Of a DNA stretch of 64,000 nt, positions 46,954 through 57,541 are shown one piece after another. Position 1 is the stretch's first letter. Every line of letters starts with the position of its first letter. The stretch lies in assembly GCF_012641075.1 (NCBI RefSeq), contig NZ_JAAXLJ010000003.1, forward strand, positions 62,001 to 126,000. The letters are read 5' to 3'. The DNA comes from Secundilactobacillus angelensis (GTDB lineage Bacteria > Bacillota > Bacilli > Lactobacillales > Lactobacillaceae). The notes under the pieces were generated by a model. The model was not told the origin of the DNA and did no database searches. It was given only the letters and a program-made list of their open reading frames with translations. Position numbers and translations under genes: made by a program.

Positions 46954-48408
46954 ATGAACTGGACGCTATTTTATTTCGTCATTTTTATCATTTTTACTTT
47001 GAACACTATCGCAGCGGTTTTTACCGTGTTTCGTGAACGCCGTGACATCGCTGCCACCTGGGCTTGGCTGCTAGTTTTAAACCTGTTACCGATCATCGGC
47101 TTTTTGATCTACGCCTTCTTTGGGCGCAAGCTAACACATAAACAGTTAGGTAAAGTTAAACGGCAACCCAACGCAGAATTGACCAATGCTTTATCTAAAC
47201 AACAAGCCGCAATTCCGCCTTATTCTGCTGATGACACCCATCAGGAATCCTCTGTGAAAAACATGATTCACTTGTTTCAAAACGTGGATCATGCCTTTGT
47301 GACGTTGAATAATGCCACTGAGATTTTCATTGAAGGCAACGTTTTATTTAAAAATATTCAACAGGAAATCTTGAACGCTCAACACGTGGTCTACGTCGAA
47401 TTTTACACTTTCTATAACGACCAGTTGGGGCGAGAAATGCTCAGCACTTTGATCGCCAAAGCGCAGGAGGGGGTCACCGTTCGAGTTCTATATGATTCAT
47501 GGGGCTCAATGGGGACTAAACGGGAATTCTTTGAACCGTTACGTGAAGCCGGTGGGTTTGCTGAACCATTCTTGGGGATCCATTCCAATTGGCGCGATTT
47601 CAGACTCAACTTCCGGGATCACCGTAAAATCGTTGCAATCGATGGCTGGACAGGGTATATCGGTGGTTTCAACATCGGTGACCAATATGTAGGCCGTTCA
47701 AAGAAGTTCGGTCACTGGCGCGATACGCACATGAAAGTTGTCGGCGATGCGGCATTGGCCTTGCAAGAGCAATTCATTCGCGACTGGAACGCCACTGTGC
47801 CAGAAAACGAATTGGAACGCACAATGCAGCATTTTCCAAAAGAAGTTGATGAAGTTGGCAAGACGATGATGCAAATCGTCGTCAGTGGTCCAGACTCAGA
47901 CGTAGAAAAAATCAAATTAGGCTATTTGCGAATGATCAACAGCGCTAGAAAACGGCTCTATATTCAGACGCCATATTTGATTCCAGATGACAGTGTGCTC
48001 AACGCTTTACGCAGTGTTATTTTGTCTGGTGTAGATGTTCGAATCATGGTACCTCACATGCCAGATCATCCCTTCGTCTATCGGGCGACTCAGTATTACG
48101 CCCGGCTATTAGCTGAAGATGGGGCTAAAATTTATTTCTACCAAAATGGTTTTCTACACGCCAAAGTAGTAATGATTGACGATGCCATCACGTCTATTGG
48201 TTCTGCTAACTTAGATTTCCGTAGCTTTAAGCTTAATTTTGAAGCCAATGCCTTTGTCTACGACTTTGACGTTGCCAAGAAGCAGCGGGCTATCTTTGAA
48301 GGGGATATCAAAGAAAGTGAGTTAGTGACAGCAGAAGACTTCCACAACATGTCGCTCTGGCTGCGGTTTAAACAGGCGGGGTCAAGGTTGTTGTCACCAA
48401 TTTTATAA
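46954..48408 (+). CDS. cls: Cardiolipin synthase
   Basis: 484-residue phospholipase D superfamily enzyme. Two N-terminal membrane helices (about 1-30 and 38-56), then two HKD motifs: HRKIVAID followed by GYIGGFNIGDQYVG, and HAKVVMID followed by SIGSANLDFRSF. Joins phosphatidylglycerol molecules to cardiolipin at the membrane. Length is standard. Ends in a weak terminator at 48431-48457. Confidence 0.94.
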   Translation: MNWTLFYFVIFIIFTLNTIAAVFTVFRERRDIAATWAWLLVLNLLPIIGFLIYAFFGRKLTHKQLGKVKRQPNAELTNALSKQQAAIPPYSADDTHQESSVKNMIHLFQNVDHAFVTLNNATEIFIEGNVLFKNIQQEILNAQHVVYVEFYTFYNDQLGREMLSTLIAKAQEGVTVRVLYDSWGSMGTKREFFEPLREAGGFAEPFLGIHSNWRDFRLNFRDHRKIVAIDGWTGYIGGFNIGDQYVGRSKKFGHWRDTHMKVVGDAALALQEQFIRDWNATVPENELERTMQHFPKEVDEVGKTMMQIVVSGPDSDVEKIKLGYLRMINSARKRLYIQTPYLIPDDSVLNALRSVILSGVDVRIMVPHMPDHPFVYRATQYYARLLAEDGAKIYFYQNGFLHAKVVMIDDAITSIGSANLDFRSFKLNFEANAFVYDFDVAKKQRAIFEGDIKESELVTAEDFHNMSLWLRFKQAGSRLLSPIL

Positions 48409-48430
48409 TTGTATGTTAGTAGTGCGTAAG

Positions 48431-48457
48431 CCGGCCAAATTGAGGTCGGTTTTTTTA
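48431..48457 (+). terminator. cls terminator
   Basis: CCGGCC and GGTCGG (one G-T pair) with a 7-nt loop and seven T residues. Confidence 0.7.
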
Positions 48458-48724
48458 ATTTCAGGATGAAAATGGCAACTAAAGCTAGTGGTGAAAGATA
48501 GATTGATAAACTCAGTAAAATATAGGTTTTATTAAGTTTACTTTTTAAATTGTCATGACCCTTCCCCTAGCGATATTTTCATTCGAGGGGAGTTAAAACC
48601 CGTTTTGTCAGTAATTCACCACCAAACAAACAACTAACAACGGCTTGAAAACGGTGTTTTGAGCCACATTTGCAAAAAGTTAAACATAAAATCAATAGCA
48701 GATTGAAGCGTTGGCAAGTATTAA

Positions 48725-48913
48725 ATTCAAGGTACTAATATACCTAAAATTGCTGTTATAAAGCCATTTGTAGGAGTAATCACACTGGCAAATGACTTCG
48801 GTGAATCGTCAATTGCAAACTATGCTATGCAAGCTGAACCCATATGTGAGCGTTCAGTTGAATCTAAACTAGTTGGTAATCAAATAATGATCAATGCGTC
48901 GTTCAGATTTTAA
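48725..48913 (+). pseudogene. Possible remnant of an aldehyde dehydrogenase gene
   Basis: An open stretch without start between stops, translating to GVITLANDFGESSIANYAM and, further on, GNQIMINASF. The order and spacing resemble the ANDxxFGLxxSVF ... GMVFIN region of succinate-semialdehyde dehydrogenase C termini. The surrounding 48.5-49.2 kb carries stops in all frames. Weak, judged by eye; it could be chance. Confidence 0.25.
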
Positions 48914-49215
48914 ATAGCTGCTAACAGTCCAAGAATAATATCAAATATGGTATTCGGGCAGAATGAGGTCAGAATTCAACAAATCAGACGTCCATACGAC
49001 ACACGTTCGTTAATCTTAATGAGTAATTCTCCGAGTGGTATTTTCTAGTTCACCAACGAGAATTGAATTTGCTGCTGAAATTACCAAAGTGAGTTGTATG
49101 TTTTCACGAGCTGAACAAATAAAACGGGGGAGATATTTTTTTGCTACATTTGAGTGTGTTTTGGTTTTCTTTCTCTACTTTACATAATATATATTATTCA
49201 AAGTAATGATAAAGC
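48914..49215. other. Gene-poor region
   Basis: AT-rich, no open frame with a ribosome-binding site on either strand. With the part from 48458 it forms the longest empty stretch in the window; probably a decayed locus. Confidence 0.5.
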
Positions 49216-49217
49216 AA

Positions 49218-49256
49218 AAAAATGCAGCATCCAATTTTATAATCAAATGCTGCACA
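49218..49256 (-). terminator. msrA terminator
   Basis: On the minus strand GCAGCAT and ATGCTGC pair across a 16-nt loop, followed by ATTTTTTTGC. Confidence 0.75.
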
Positions 49257-49273
49257 TCTAACATGTTTTTTAA

Positions 49274-49792
49274 CTAATCAGTCCATTGTTGTTTGATGAA
49301 CTTTTCTCGACCTCCCATTTCCTCAATTTGATAACGGAACGGATTTTTCTTGTAAAAGTCTTGATGTTCTTCTTCAGCAGGATAAAATGGTTTGGCGTCT
49401 TCAATCTGAGTCACGATTGGTTCATCAAATCGGCCACTTTTAACCAACTGTTCTTTTGACGCTTCCGCAATGGCACGTTCTTCGTCATTATTAACGAAAA
49501 TAACTGGCCGGTACGAATCACCACGATCTTGGAATTGGCCCATAGCATCAGTTGGATCTGTTTGTCGCCAGTATATTTCAACTAAGTCAGCGTATGAGAT
49601 GACTTCTGGATCATAGGTAATCTCAACGGCTTCAGTATGGCCAGTTTGATGACTGGCTACTTGTTCATACGTTGGATTGGCTACGTGACCGCCAGTATAG
49701 CCTGAAACAACTTTTTCAATACCCGGTTGGGAATCAAACGGCTTCACCATACACCAGAAACAGCCACCAGCAAAGATTGCTTTTGCACTCAT
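49274..49792 (-). CDS. msrA: Peptide methionine-S-sulfoxide reductase
   Basis: 172 residues. The catalytic GGCFWC motif lies at 9-14, followed by [24 protein letters not shown] in separate conserved blocks, and [12 protein letters not shown] near the C terminus. Repairs the S epimer of oxidised methionine. AGGAG precedes the ATG. Last gene of a probable msrB-membrane protein-msrA operon. Confidence 0.96.
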   Translation of the reverse strand: MSAKAIFAGGCFWCMVKPFDSQPGIEKVVSGYTGGHVANPTYEQVASHQTGHTEAVEITYDPEVISYADLVEIYWRQTDPTDAMGQFQDRGDSYRPVIFVNNDEERAIAEASKEQLVKSGRFDEPIVTQIEDAKPFYPAEEEHQDFYKKNPFRYQIEEMGGREKFIKQQWTD

Positions 49793-49830
49793 TAAAATTT
49801 CTCCTCTTAGTTAAAAACACCAGAATTTTG

Positions 49831-50196
49831 CTAGTGCTCATTAGAATTATTTTTTTCAAATCGATTGTTATACCAGATTGCCATAATACCCGTTATTGCG
49901 CCAATGATTGACACAATCAGTAATAATATCATCATGAATGCTGAAAAACTTCTCACAGCATTGACCATCATTGCCACCAACATAGCAACAGCAAGTACGT
50001 TCACAAATGTAAGAATAATTTTTTCTGAACCGTTGTGTTTCGCCAAATATAGTGAAATTGCATAGACACCGATGTAGCTTAAAATGCTCACCAGCGTTTG
50101 ATATGACAGATTATGCTTACTCATTGCTGAAATCAGCGTGATCAAACACAGCGCTACTGCGGTGATCCATGACGTTATAGCCGTTTTTTCATACAT
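49831..50196 (-). CDS. Small four-helix membrane protein between msrB and msrA
   Basis: 121 residues, almost entirely hydrophobic with about four membrane helices and short polar loops; ends NNRFEKNNSNEH. GGGGAG precedes the ATG 50196. No family recognised. Gaps of 67 nt to msrB and 38 nt to msrA on the same strand suggest co-transcription with the methionine sulfoxide reductases, but no heme- or quinone-binding motif is evident to make it an MsrQ-like partner. Confidence 0.6.
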   Translation of the reverse strand: MYEKTAITSWITAVALCLITLISAMSKHNLSYQTLVSILSYIGVYAISLYLAKHNGSEKIILTFVNVLAVAMLVAMMVNAVRSFSAFMMILLLIVSIIGAITGIMAIWYNNRFEKNNSNEH

Positions 50197-50263
50197 AGAA
50201 ACAACTCCCCAATCAAGGTATATATACTCTATTATCGTTGATTTTTAGGGATTTGCAAAGTAA

Positions 50264-50701
50264 TTATTCAAATAACGATTGATACTGTCCATAGCCGGCT
50301 TGTTCGAGCTGATCGACAGGAATAAATTTCAACGCAGCACTGTTAATGCAATATCGTAATCCACCTTCATCAACGGGTCCATCGGTGAAAACATGTCCTA
50401 AGTGTGATGTCGATTCAGTTGAGCGTACCTCAGTCCGGAACATGCCGTGAGAAGTGTCTAAATGCCGCTTAACTGCCTTCTTTTCAATTGGTTTGGTAAA
50501 TGATGGCCAGCCACAGCCAGCGTCATACTTATCCAGCGAACTAAACAGTGGTTCGCCACTAACAACGTCAACGTAAATGCCCGGTTGATCAAACTGATCA
50601 TATTCACCACTAAATGGTGCTTCTGTTGCGGCATGTTGTGTCACTTCATAAGCGGTTTCAGACAGTTGCTCCCGAAGCTCTTGATCGTCTTGTTTTGCCA
50701 T
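50264..50701 (-). CDS. msrB: Peptide methionine-R-sulfoxide reductase
   Basis: 145 residues from ATG 50701, which follows AAGGAG; the open frame runs up to 50788 without a site. Motifs: [38 protein letters not shown] and the catalytic Cys in RYCINSAAL. The zinc-binding CxxC pairs are absent, as in many Gram-positive MsrB proteins. Repairs the R epimer. Confidence 0.95.
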   Translation of the reverse strand: MAKQDDQELREQLSETAYEVTQHAATEAPFSGEYDQFDQPGIYVDVVSGEPLFSSLDKYDAGCGWPSFTKPIEKKAVKRHLDTSHGMFRTEVRSTESTSHLGHVFTDGPVDEGGLRYCINSAALKFIPVDQLEQAGYGQYQSLFE

Positions 50702-50808
50702 TTTTTCAGCTCCTTGACTATTCAAACAAATAGATTGTGTACAATTGATTAGTTCCATTATACCAACTAGCAGATGAATAACAACCAAATTGCCTGTAAA
50801 TCAAACCA

Positions 50809-50864
50809 AAATAAGACCAACTCCAACAAATTTTCGTCGGAATTGGTCTTATTTGCGTTGCACT
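50809..50864 (-). terminator. ppaC terminator
   Basis: AAATAAGACCAA and TTGGTCTTATTT pair perfectly, with further inner pairs, downstream of the ppaC stop. Confidence 0.75.
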
Positions 50865-50900
50865 GTGGAATCTATCGCGTTTTACGAATCGGTCTCTTAA

Positions 50901-51830
50901 TTATGCTTCAAAAGCATCTTGCAATGGTGGTACCACTTGCTTCTTACGTGATACGACACCTGGCAGATTTGCTCGGTCGTTCTTCAAAGTTGTGTTGAAG
51001 GCTTTTTCCACGATATCTTTAGGTTCACCAACAACGAATAATTCTGAATTACTGTCCAAAACATTGGTTGCTAACACCAGGAATAAATCATAACCCTGTG
51101 CAGCAGCTTCGTCGTTCATGGCCTTCTTAATACCATCTTCACGACTGATAACATCGTTTAAGTCAACGGTGTTGATCTGGTCGATACGAACATTCTTGCC
51201 AGCCATTGTAAATGACTTGGCGTCAGCTGACACTAATTCAGCATCAGTCTTAGCGGACAAGTTAGTACCAGCCTTTAGCATTTCAATCCCATAACTCTCA
51301 TAATCGATGTCAGCAATTTCAGCTAAAGCTTTAACAGCTTCACGATCTTTATCAGTTGTGGTTGGTGACTTGAGTAACAGCGTATCAGAAATGATAGCTG
51401 ACAGCATCAAACCAGCTAGTTGAGCTGGAATGTCGATCTTGTTTTCAGCAAACATGTTAGTGATGATGGTGCTAACACAGCCAACTGGTTCCGCACGGTA
51501 ATACAATGGCGCTGCCGTGTTAAAACCATTGATCCGATGATGGTCAACCACGTGAGTAACCGTCACTTTATCAATGTCATCAGCTGATTGCTGTGGTTCG
51601 TTGTGGTCAACTAGCATCACTGAATCGACTTCGTTAGAAACCGTCTTGACGACTCGTGGTGCAGCAACACCGAAGTGGCTTAAAACAAAGTTAGTTTCCA
51701 TGTTAGGTTCGCCAAGCGCTACAGCCTCAACGTCGTGACCTAATTTGGTTTGTAAATATGCGTATGCCATTGCAGCAACAATCGCATCAGTATCTGGACT
51801 CTTGTGCCCAAAAACGAGTTCTTTTGACAT
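50901..51830 (-). CDS. ppaC: Manganese-dependent inorganic pyrophosphatase
   Basis: 309-residue family II pyrophosphatase of the DHH superfamily. Metal-binding blocks visible: [27 protein letters not shown], the DHH motif in HVVDHHRI, and the C-terminal [10 protein letters not shown] substrate-binding loop. Drives biosynthetic reactions by removing pyrophosphate. Same strand as the LysR gene 50 nt upstream. Confidence 0.96.
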   Translation of the reverse strand: MSKELVFGHKSPDTDAIVAAMAYAYLQTKLGHDVEAVALGEPNMETNFVLSHFGVAAPRVVKTVSNEVDSVMLVDHNEPQQSADDIDKVTVTHVVDHHRINGFNTAAPLYYRAEPVGCVSTIITNMFAENKIDIPAQLAGLMLSAIISDTLLLKSPTTTDKDREAVKALAEIADIDYESYGIEMLKAGTNLSAKTDAELVSADAKSFTMAGKNVRIDQINTVDLNDVISREDGIKKAMNDEAAAQGYDLFLVLATNVLDSNSELFVVGEPKDIVEKAFNTTLKNDRANLPGVVSRKKQVVPPLQDAFEA

Positions 51831-51880
51831 AAACTTATCGCTCCTCGTATCAATTGTGTTTTTACATACTAATCATACTA

Positions 51881-52840
51881 TTAATTTTGTTGGATTTCTT
51901 GCAAACGTGCCAAATAATCTTTGGTTTTCAGATATTGGTCGAATTGAGCTAAGAAGTGGCCAATACGTGGGATTTTATCCTTACCACTTCTGAAGACAAA
52001 GGCTAATTCAAAGCGGATGTTAGGTTCGAAACGCGCCGTCCAAGTATCCGGCTGAGCACCCTGCCCCACCACGAATGAATTTGGCAGTGCCGTATAAGCT
52101 CCCGTTTGATTGGAGAACCGCAACAGCTGACTAGGTGTTGTGAATTGCGCCACGCTGTTTGGCAAATCAACCATGGCGTTTTTGAACGATTCACGCATCA
52201 CGTGGTTCAAATAATATTCACCTGGATAAGTGACCCATGGACTGTTTGGCGTATCCGCAAACTTGATCCGCTTCTTTTTGCCGAGCTTCTCATCGTGGTG
52301 AATAAAGAGCAGATCATCACTAATTATTCGTTTGGATTCGTATGGTTTCCAGTTCTTAATCGACTCATCTGGCAAGTACATAATGGCCAGATCAATTTGG
52401 TTATTTTCCAACTTATCCCAAATTTCCTTACGAGTCAGCATGTGTAAAGTGATCTTGACTTCTGGATTTTCGCGGTAGGACTGAATAACGAAGTCCTCAA
52501 AGACGCTATCTTCAACCGATGCCAACATCCCAATATTAATGTCACCTTGAGTGGCACTAGTAGATTGCTGAATCTCATCAGTAGCATCGTTTAAAACGCC
52601 ATAAATCTTGTGGGTTGCATCTAGCATGGTATATCCAGCATCAGTTAACCGTAATTTTTTCCCAACTGAGTAGAATAAACGTGCACCAACTGTCCGTTCC
52701 AATTTTTTGATTTGCTGAGTTAATGCAGGTTGGGTAATTCCCAAAATCTGTGCGGCCTGCGTGTAATTCATCGTTTCAGATAATTGTAAAAAATAAGTCA
52801 GTGTTTTAGATGAAAAAATACTTTCTTGCTTGCTTTTCAT
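51881..52840 (-). CDS. LysR family transcriptional regulator
   Basis: 319 residues. N-terminal winged HTH (MNYTQAAQILGITQPALTQQIKKLE, about residues 20-60, with LFYSVGKKLRLTDAG wing), then a periplasmic-binding-like effector domain. The effector is unknown. Position directly before ppaC may place the two in one transcript, but LysR targets cannot be named from this. Confidence 0.88.
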   Translation of the reverse strand: MKSKQESIFSSKTLTYFLQLSETMNYTQAAQILGITQPALTQQIKKLERTVGARLFYSVGKKLRLTDAGYTMLDATHKIYGVLNDATDEIQQSTSATQGDINIGMLASVEDSVFEDFVIQSYRENPEVKITLHMLTRKEIWDKLENNQIDLAIMYLPDESIKNWKPYESKRIISDDLLFIHHDEKLGKKKRIKFADTPNSPWVTYPGEYYLNHVMRESFKNAMVDLPNSVAQFTTPSQLLRFSNQTGAYTALPNSFVVGQGAQPDTWTARFEPNIRFELAFVFRSGKDKIPRIGHFLAQFDQYLKTKDYLARLQEIQQN

Positions 52841-52954
52841 GTGGGCGCCTCCTAAATGGGTTGTCCTTAATGTTTTATTATCAAAACTATAATAACCATC
52901 TTCGGCCGAATACGCAATTATTGTAATCCGAAAATAACTAAATACTAATAAAAA

Positions 52955-55399
52955 TTAAGACAATGTTAAAATAGTTGGCTTATTTCGTAACACTTCGGGA
53001 ATACCTTCCGATTCTGTATCAATGACGAATGACCCATTAGAATAGCGATTATTCATTGGATGTTCAGCTGGTAAAATGTCGTGCAAGCGTCGTCTGTCAG
53101 TAATCACTTCAAGCGGTGAGGACTTATCACCTAATCTTAAGAAATCAACGACCTCATGTGGATTCGACTTCAACGCGTGTAGGACTAAGACACCCTTGCG
53201 TGCCCGACTAGTGACTGGTAATTCACTAACTGACATTTTCTTAAAGGCGCCACGTTGCGTAATTAACGCTACTGTATCATCATCGTTAACCAACTGCAGG
53301 TCTACCACTGAATCGCCTTCGCCAAGATTCATCGAACGCACCCCAGTCGTGCGGGCACCGTTAACGGAAACCTCTGCCAGGTCGTAACGTAAGGCTAACC
53401 CGAAGCGAGACATCAATAACACAGACGCCTTGGCAGGTTGTGGCAAGTAGGTGACATTCACAATTTTAGCTTGATCAGACTTTAATTTTTCGAAGACCTT
53501 AGCACTAGACTTATACGTCCGGCCAGGTAACAGATTCTCAAACGCTGTCCGTTTAATGTACCCATCATCAGTAGCAATCAGGAATTCACCAGGGGCTTTA
53601 AGAGAATTAAAGGCGTATGTGGCAATGATTTCTTCATCGTCTGCAAGGCCGATCGTTTGCGAGATATGTTCACCGGTATCCTTCCAGCGCGCATCGGTAA
53701 TTTCATGCACCGGCCGGTAAATTAAATTCCCTTTATTGGTGAACATAAACAAGTGATCCAAGGTACTGAGCTTTTCGGTAAAAATCGGATAATCCTCTTC
53801 CTTAAGCCCGTTATCTTCAGGGTCAGAAGCATTGTAAGACCGCACACCACTACGTTTCAGATATCCGTCACGGCTAACCATGACGACAACATCCTCATCG
53901 GGCACCATTACTTCCGTTGAAATCTTCAATGGTGTGATTTCAGCCTGAATCTCAGTGCGCCGATCATTACGGTACTGCTTGTTAATCTCACGCAGTTCTT
54001 TCCGTAAGACTTTGTTCAAAGCCTTAGGATCAGCCAAAATTTCTTTATACGTTGCGATGTTTTTGGCGAGCTCTACCGCTTCCTTTTCCAACGCGGTGAC
54101 ATCAGTGTTGGTCAACCGGTAAAGTTGTAAGGCAACAATGGCGTCGGCTTGCTCTTCGGAAAAATCGTAGGTAGCGACTAAGTTATCACGGGCATCTTTA
54201 CGGTTCTTGCTGGCTCGAATAGTCGCAATCACTTGATCAAGAATGGAAAGTGCCTTAATCAACCCTTCAACAATGTGTTGACGTTTAGCCGCTTTATCTA
54301 AGTCAAACTTAGTCCGGCGGGAAATGACGTCTTGTTGGTGTTCCAAATAAGCGGACAAAATAGTCTTCAGACCAACGTGTTCAGGCCGCATATGATTAAT
54401 GGCCACCATATTAAAGTTGTAGGTAACCTGGAGATCGGTATTCTTGAATAAGTAGTTCAAAATACCACTGGCATCCACGTCTCGCTTGAGTTCAATGGCA
54501 ATGGAGAGTCCATCCCGGTCGGATTCGTCACGAACTTCAGAAATACCATCCACTTTTTTGTTTAGCCGAAGCTCATCAATGCGCTTGACCAACGCGGCTT
54601 TATTGACCTCGTATGGAATCTCACTAACCCGAATCAACTGTTTGTTACCACGAAGTTCTTCAATGGCAGTCCGTGAACGTACGACCACTCGACCACGGCC
54701 GGTTTCGTACGCCTGTTTAACGCCATCGATCCCTTGCAGAATCCCACCAGTTGGAAAATCGGGGCCTTTAACAAATTGCATTAATTGTTCCAGATCAGCC
54801 TTAGGGTGGTCCAGCAAGTAAAGCAAGGCGTCAATGACTTCACCTAAATTGTGAGGTGGAATATCCGTTGCATAACCCGCGGAAATCCCGGTGGCACCGT
54901 TAACTAACAGGTTGGGGAACTTTGCTGGCAACACGGTTGGTTCATACTCTGTATCATCGAAATTAAGCACCATATCGACAGTTTCTTTATCGATATCCCG
55001 TAGCATTTCGCCAGCAATTTTACTCAAACGGGCCTCGGTGTAACGCATAGCTGCAGGCGGGTCACCGTCCATCGAACCGTTGTTACCGTGCATTTCAATC
55101 AACGGTTCCCGGACTTTCCAATCCTGACTCATACGGTTCAGTGCTTCATAAATGGAACTGTCACCATGGGGGTGAAAGTTACCCATGACGTTACCCACGG
55201 CTTTAGCGGACTTTCGGAAGGGCTTATCGTACGTATTGCCATCCTTGTTCATCGCAAATAAGATTCGTCGTTGAACGGGTTTTAAGCCATCGCGAATGTC
55301 TGGCAGTGCCCGTTCTTGGATAATTGATTTTGAATAGCGACCAAATCGATCACTCATAACTTCTTCTAATGTGAGCTCTTGAATCTTAGTTCCTGCCAC
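52955..55399 (-). CDS. parC: DNA topoisomerase IV subunit A
   Basis: 814 residues. Winged-helix region with the quinolone-determining segment GNFHPHGDSSIYEALNRMSQ and catalytic Tyr in AAMRYTEARLS; coiled-coil arm; C-terminal beta-pinwheel with repeats such as RDGYLKRSGVRSYN and TDDGYIKRTAF. Decatenates daughter chromosomes with ParE. It starts 20 nt after the parE stop. Ser/Asp at the quinolone hot-spot positions look wild-type (HGDSSIYE). Confidence 0.95.
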   Translation of the reverse strand: MAGTKIQELTLEEVMSDRFGRYSKSIIQERALPDIRDGLKPVQRRILFAMNKDGNTYDKPFRKSAKAVGNVMGNFHPHGDSSIYEALNRMSQDWKVREPLIEMHGNNGSMDGDPPAAMRYTEARLSKIAGEMLRDIDKETVDMVLNFDDTEYEPTVLPAKFPNLLVNGATGISAGYATDIPPHNLGEVIDALLYLLDHPKADLEQLMQFVKGPDFPTGGILQGIDGVKQAYETGRGRVVVRSRTAIEELRGNKQLIRVSEIPYEVNKAALVKRIDELRLNKKVDGISEVRDESDRDGLSIAIELKRDVDASGILNYLFKNTDLQVTYNFNMVAINHMRPEHVGLKTILSAYLEHQQDVISRRTKFDLDKAAKRQHIVEGLIKALSILDQVIATIRASKNRKDARDNLVATYDFSEEQADAIVALQLYRLTNTDVTALEKEAVELAKNIATYKEILADPKALNKVLRKELREINKQYRNDRRTEIQAEITPLKISTEVMVPDEDVVVMVSRDGYLKRSGVRSYNASDPEDNGLKEEDYPIFTEKLSTLDHLFMFTNKGNLIYRPVHEITDARWKDTGEHISQTIGLADDEEIIATYAFNSLKAPGEFLIATDDGYIKRTAFENLLPGRTYKSSAKVFEKLKSDQAKIVNVTYLPQPAKASVLLMSRFGLALRYDLAEVSVNGARTTGVRSMNLGEGDSVVDLQLVNDDDTVALITQRGAFKKMSVSELPVTSRARKGVLVLHALKSNPHEVVDFLRLGDKSSPLEVITDRRRLHDILPAEHPMNNRYSNGSFVIDTESEGIPEVLRNKPTILTLS

Positions 55400-55419
55400 T
55401 CAAAGGACTCCTTTCATAC

Positions 55420-57405
55420 CTATTTAGTTGAAGCTGGCTCGTGATGAGCCTCATTTGCTAAGTTATTATCGAGAATGCTGCCCTCTTCTTCCATGGTAAA
55501 GGCAACGTTGGCCTCGATCCACTTCCGTCTGGGTTCAACTTTATCGCCCATCAGCGTCGTAACTCGACGCTCTGCCAAAGCAGCATCATCGATTCGAACT
55601 CGAACCAACGTCCGGCCTTCCGGATTCATGGTTGTTTCCCAGAGCTGTTCAGCATCCATTTCACCAAGACCTTTAAACCGTTGCAATTTATAACCCTTCA
55701 ACCCCTTGGTCTTAACTGCCAGTTCTTCGTCAGTCCAAGCGTATTCGTCAACCTGCTTTTTGCCGTTCCCTTTTTGAATCATGTAGAGCGGTGGCAAGGC
55801 AATGTAGACCCGGCCAGCATCGATCATTGGCCGCATATACTTGTAGAAGAACGTCAGCAGCAAGATTTGGATGTGGGCGCCATCGTCATCGGCATCGGTC
55901 ATGATAATGATCTTGTCGTAATTAGCGTCTTCAATATTAAACTCAGAACCAACCCCCGCACCAATCGTGTAGATCATGGCATTCAGTTCTTCGTTTTTCA
56001 TCACGTCTTCCAACTTGGCTTTCTCGGTATTCAAAACTTTACCACGTAAGGGCAAAATTGCCTGGAATTTACGGTTTCGACCCTGCTTGGCAGATCCACC
56101 GGCAGAATCACCTTCAACTAAGAAAAGCTCGTTCTTATCGGCGTTCTTCGATTGTGCCGGAGTTAACTTACCCGACAACAATCGTTCCTTATGCTTATGC
56201 TTCTTACCTGAGCGGGATTCATCCCGCGCTTTCCGGGCCGCTTCACGGGCGGTTCGTGCCCGCAATGACTTGTGAACCAGCATTTGGGCGAATTCGCCGT
56301 TTTCCATCAGGTAGTAACCGAGTTGTTCGCTAACCACGTTATCCACGATGGCGCGGGCTTCCGGCGTACCCAATTTTTCCTTGGTTTGACCCTCAAACTG
56401 TAAAATTTCTTCTGGTACTCGAAGTGAAATGACAGCGGACAGTCCTTCTCGAACGTCGGAACCATCTAAATTCTTATCCTTTTCCTTAAGTAATCCCACT
56501 TTACGGGCATATTCATTGAAGGCTTTTGTCCAAGCACTGCGCATCCCAGCTTCATGTGTCCCACCATCTGGCGTGCGGACGTTGTTAACAAAGGAAAGTA
56601 AGTTTTCGGAATAACCGTCGTTGTACTGAGCAGCCACCTCAACTTCGACGCCTTGCTTGCTGCCATCGAAATACATGATGTCTCCGAGGGTTTCCTTATC
56701 TTCGTTCAAGTAGGCAACAAATTCCTTGATACCTTCTTCATAGTGGAAGACTTCTTCTTGTTCCTGGTCCTTACGCATATCAGTTAGCGTAATTTTAACG
56801 CCCTTTAATAAGAACGCGGACTCACGTAGTCGTTCTGAAAGTGTGTTGAAATTAAACACAGTGGTTGTAAAAATACTGCTATCCGGTTTGAAATGAATCT
56901 TGGTTCCAGTTGGCTTGCGGGTATTACCCTTCTTAACCAGTGTAGTGATTGGATGACCGCCATCTTTGAACTGCTGCTCATACATCTTGCCGTCACGAAC
57001 AATGTTAACCGTCAGTTCGGAAGACAGTGCGTTAACAACACTAGCGCCCACACCGTGTAACCCACCAGAGGTTTTATACCCCCCCTGACCGAATTTACCA
57101 CCAGCGTGCAGCACCGTTAAAATCACTTCAGGCGTTGGTTTCCCCGAAGCGTGCATTCCCACGGGCATCCCACGACCATGATCGGTTACAGTGATGCTAT
57201 TGTCTGCTTCGATGACAACGCTGATCTCGTCCCCATAACCAGCTAAAGCTTCATCCACAGCGTTATCAACTATTTCATATACTAAATGATGCAATCCACG
57301 GGCATCGGTAGAACCAATGTACATCCCAGGCCGTTTTCGAACAGCCTCAAGCCCTTCTAGAACCTGGATTGATGAATCATCATAAGTTGCTTTTTTACTC
57401 GGCAC
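55420..57405 (-). CDS. parE: DNA topoisomerase IV subunit B
   Basis: 661 residues from GTG 57405, which has AAAGGGG about 8 nt upstream; the frame also opens at GTG 57423. GHKL ATPase marks: EIVDNAVDEALAGYG, VTDHGRGMPVG, GLHGVGASVVNALS; Toprim marks: LFLVEGDSAGGSAKQGR, ADDDGAHIQILLLTFF and the C-terminal RFKGLGEMDAEQLWETT. Heterotetramer with ParC. Confidence 0.96.
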   Translation of the reverse strand: MPSKKATYDDSSIQVLEGLEAVRKRPGMYIGSTDARGLHHLVYEIVDNAVDEALAGYGDEISVVIEADNSITVTDHGRGMPVGMHASGKPTPEVILTVLHAGGKFGQGGYKTSGGLHGVGASVVNALSSELTVNIVRDGKMYEQQFKDGGHPITTLVKKGNTRKPTGTKIHFKPDSSIFTTTVFNFNTLSERLRESAFLLKGVKITLTDMRKDQEQEEVFHYEEGIKEFVAYLNEDKETLGDIMYFDGSKQGVEVEVAAQYNDGYSENLLSFVNNVRTPDGGTHEAGMRSAWTKAFNEYARKVGLLKEKDKNLDGSDVREGLSAVISLRVPEEILQFEGQTKEKLGTPEARAIVDNVVSEQLGYYLMENGEFAQMLVHKSLRARTAREAARKARDESRSGKKHKHKERLLSGKLTPAQSKNADKNELFLVEGDSAGGSAKQGRNRKFQAILPLRGKVLNTEKAKLEDVMKNEELNAMIYTIGAGVGSEFNIEDANYDKIIIMTDADDDGAHIQILLLTFFYKYMRPMIDAGRVYIALPPLYMIQKGNGKKQVDEYAWTDEELAVKTKGLKGYKLQRFKGLGEMDAEQLWETTMNPEGRTLVRVRIDDAALAERRVTTLMGDKVEPRRKWIEANVAFTMEEEGSILDNNLANEAHHEPASTK

Positions 57406-57471
57406 CAAAAAGACCCCTTTCACTGTTAATTACGGTATTTATTCAAAATCCATGATAACGATAAAATTATT

Positions 57472-57500
57472 CTGTCAAGTAGGCCGAAACATGCTAAAAT
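57472..57500 (+). promoter_or_regulatory. Candidate plsY promoter
   Basis: CTGTCA, 17-bp spacer, TAAAAT, about 40 nt before the plsY start. Confidence 0.5.
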
Positions 57501-57541
57501 ATTAGCCGTGACACGTCATCATGACAATGGAGGAATGAGAC

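Noticed and set aside
55475-56333. Plus-strand frames inside parE
   Set aside because: They are antisense shadows of the conserved parE coding sequence.
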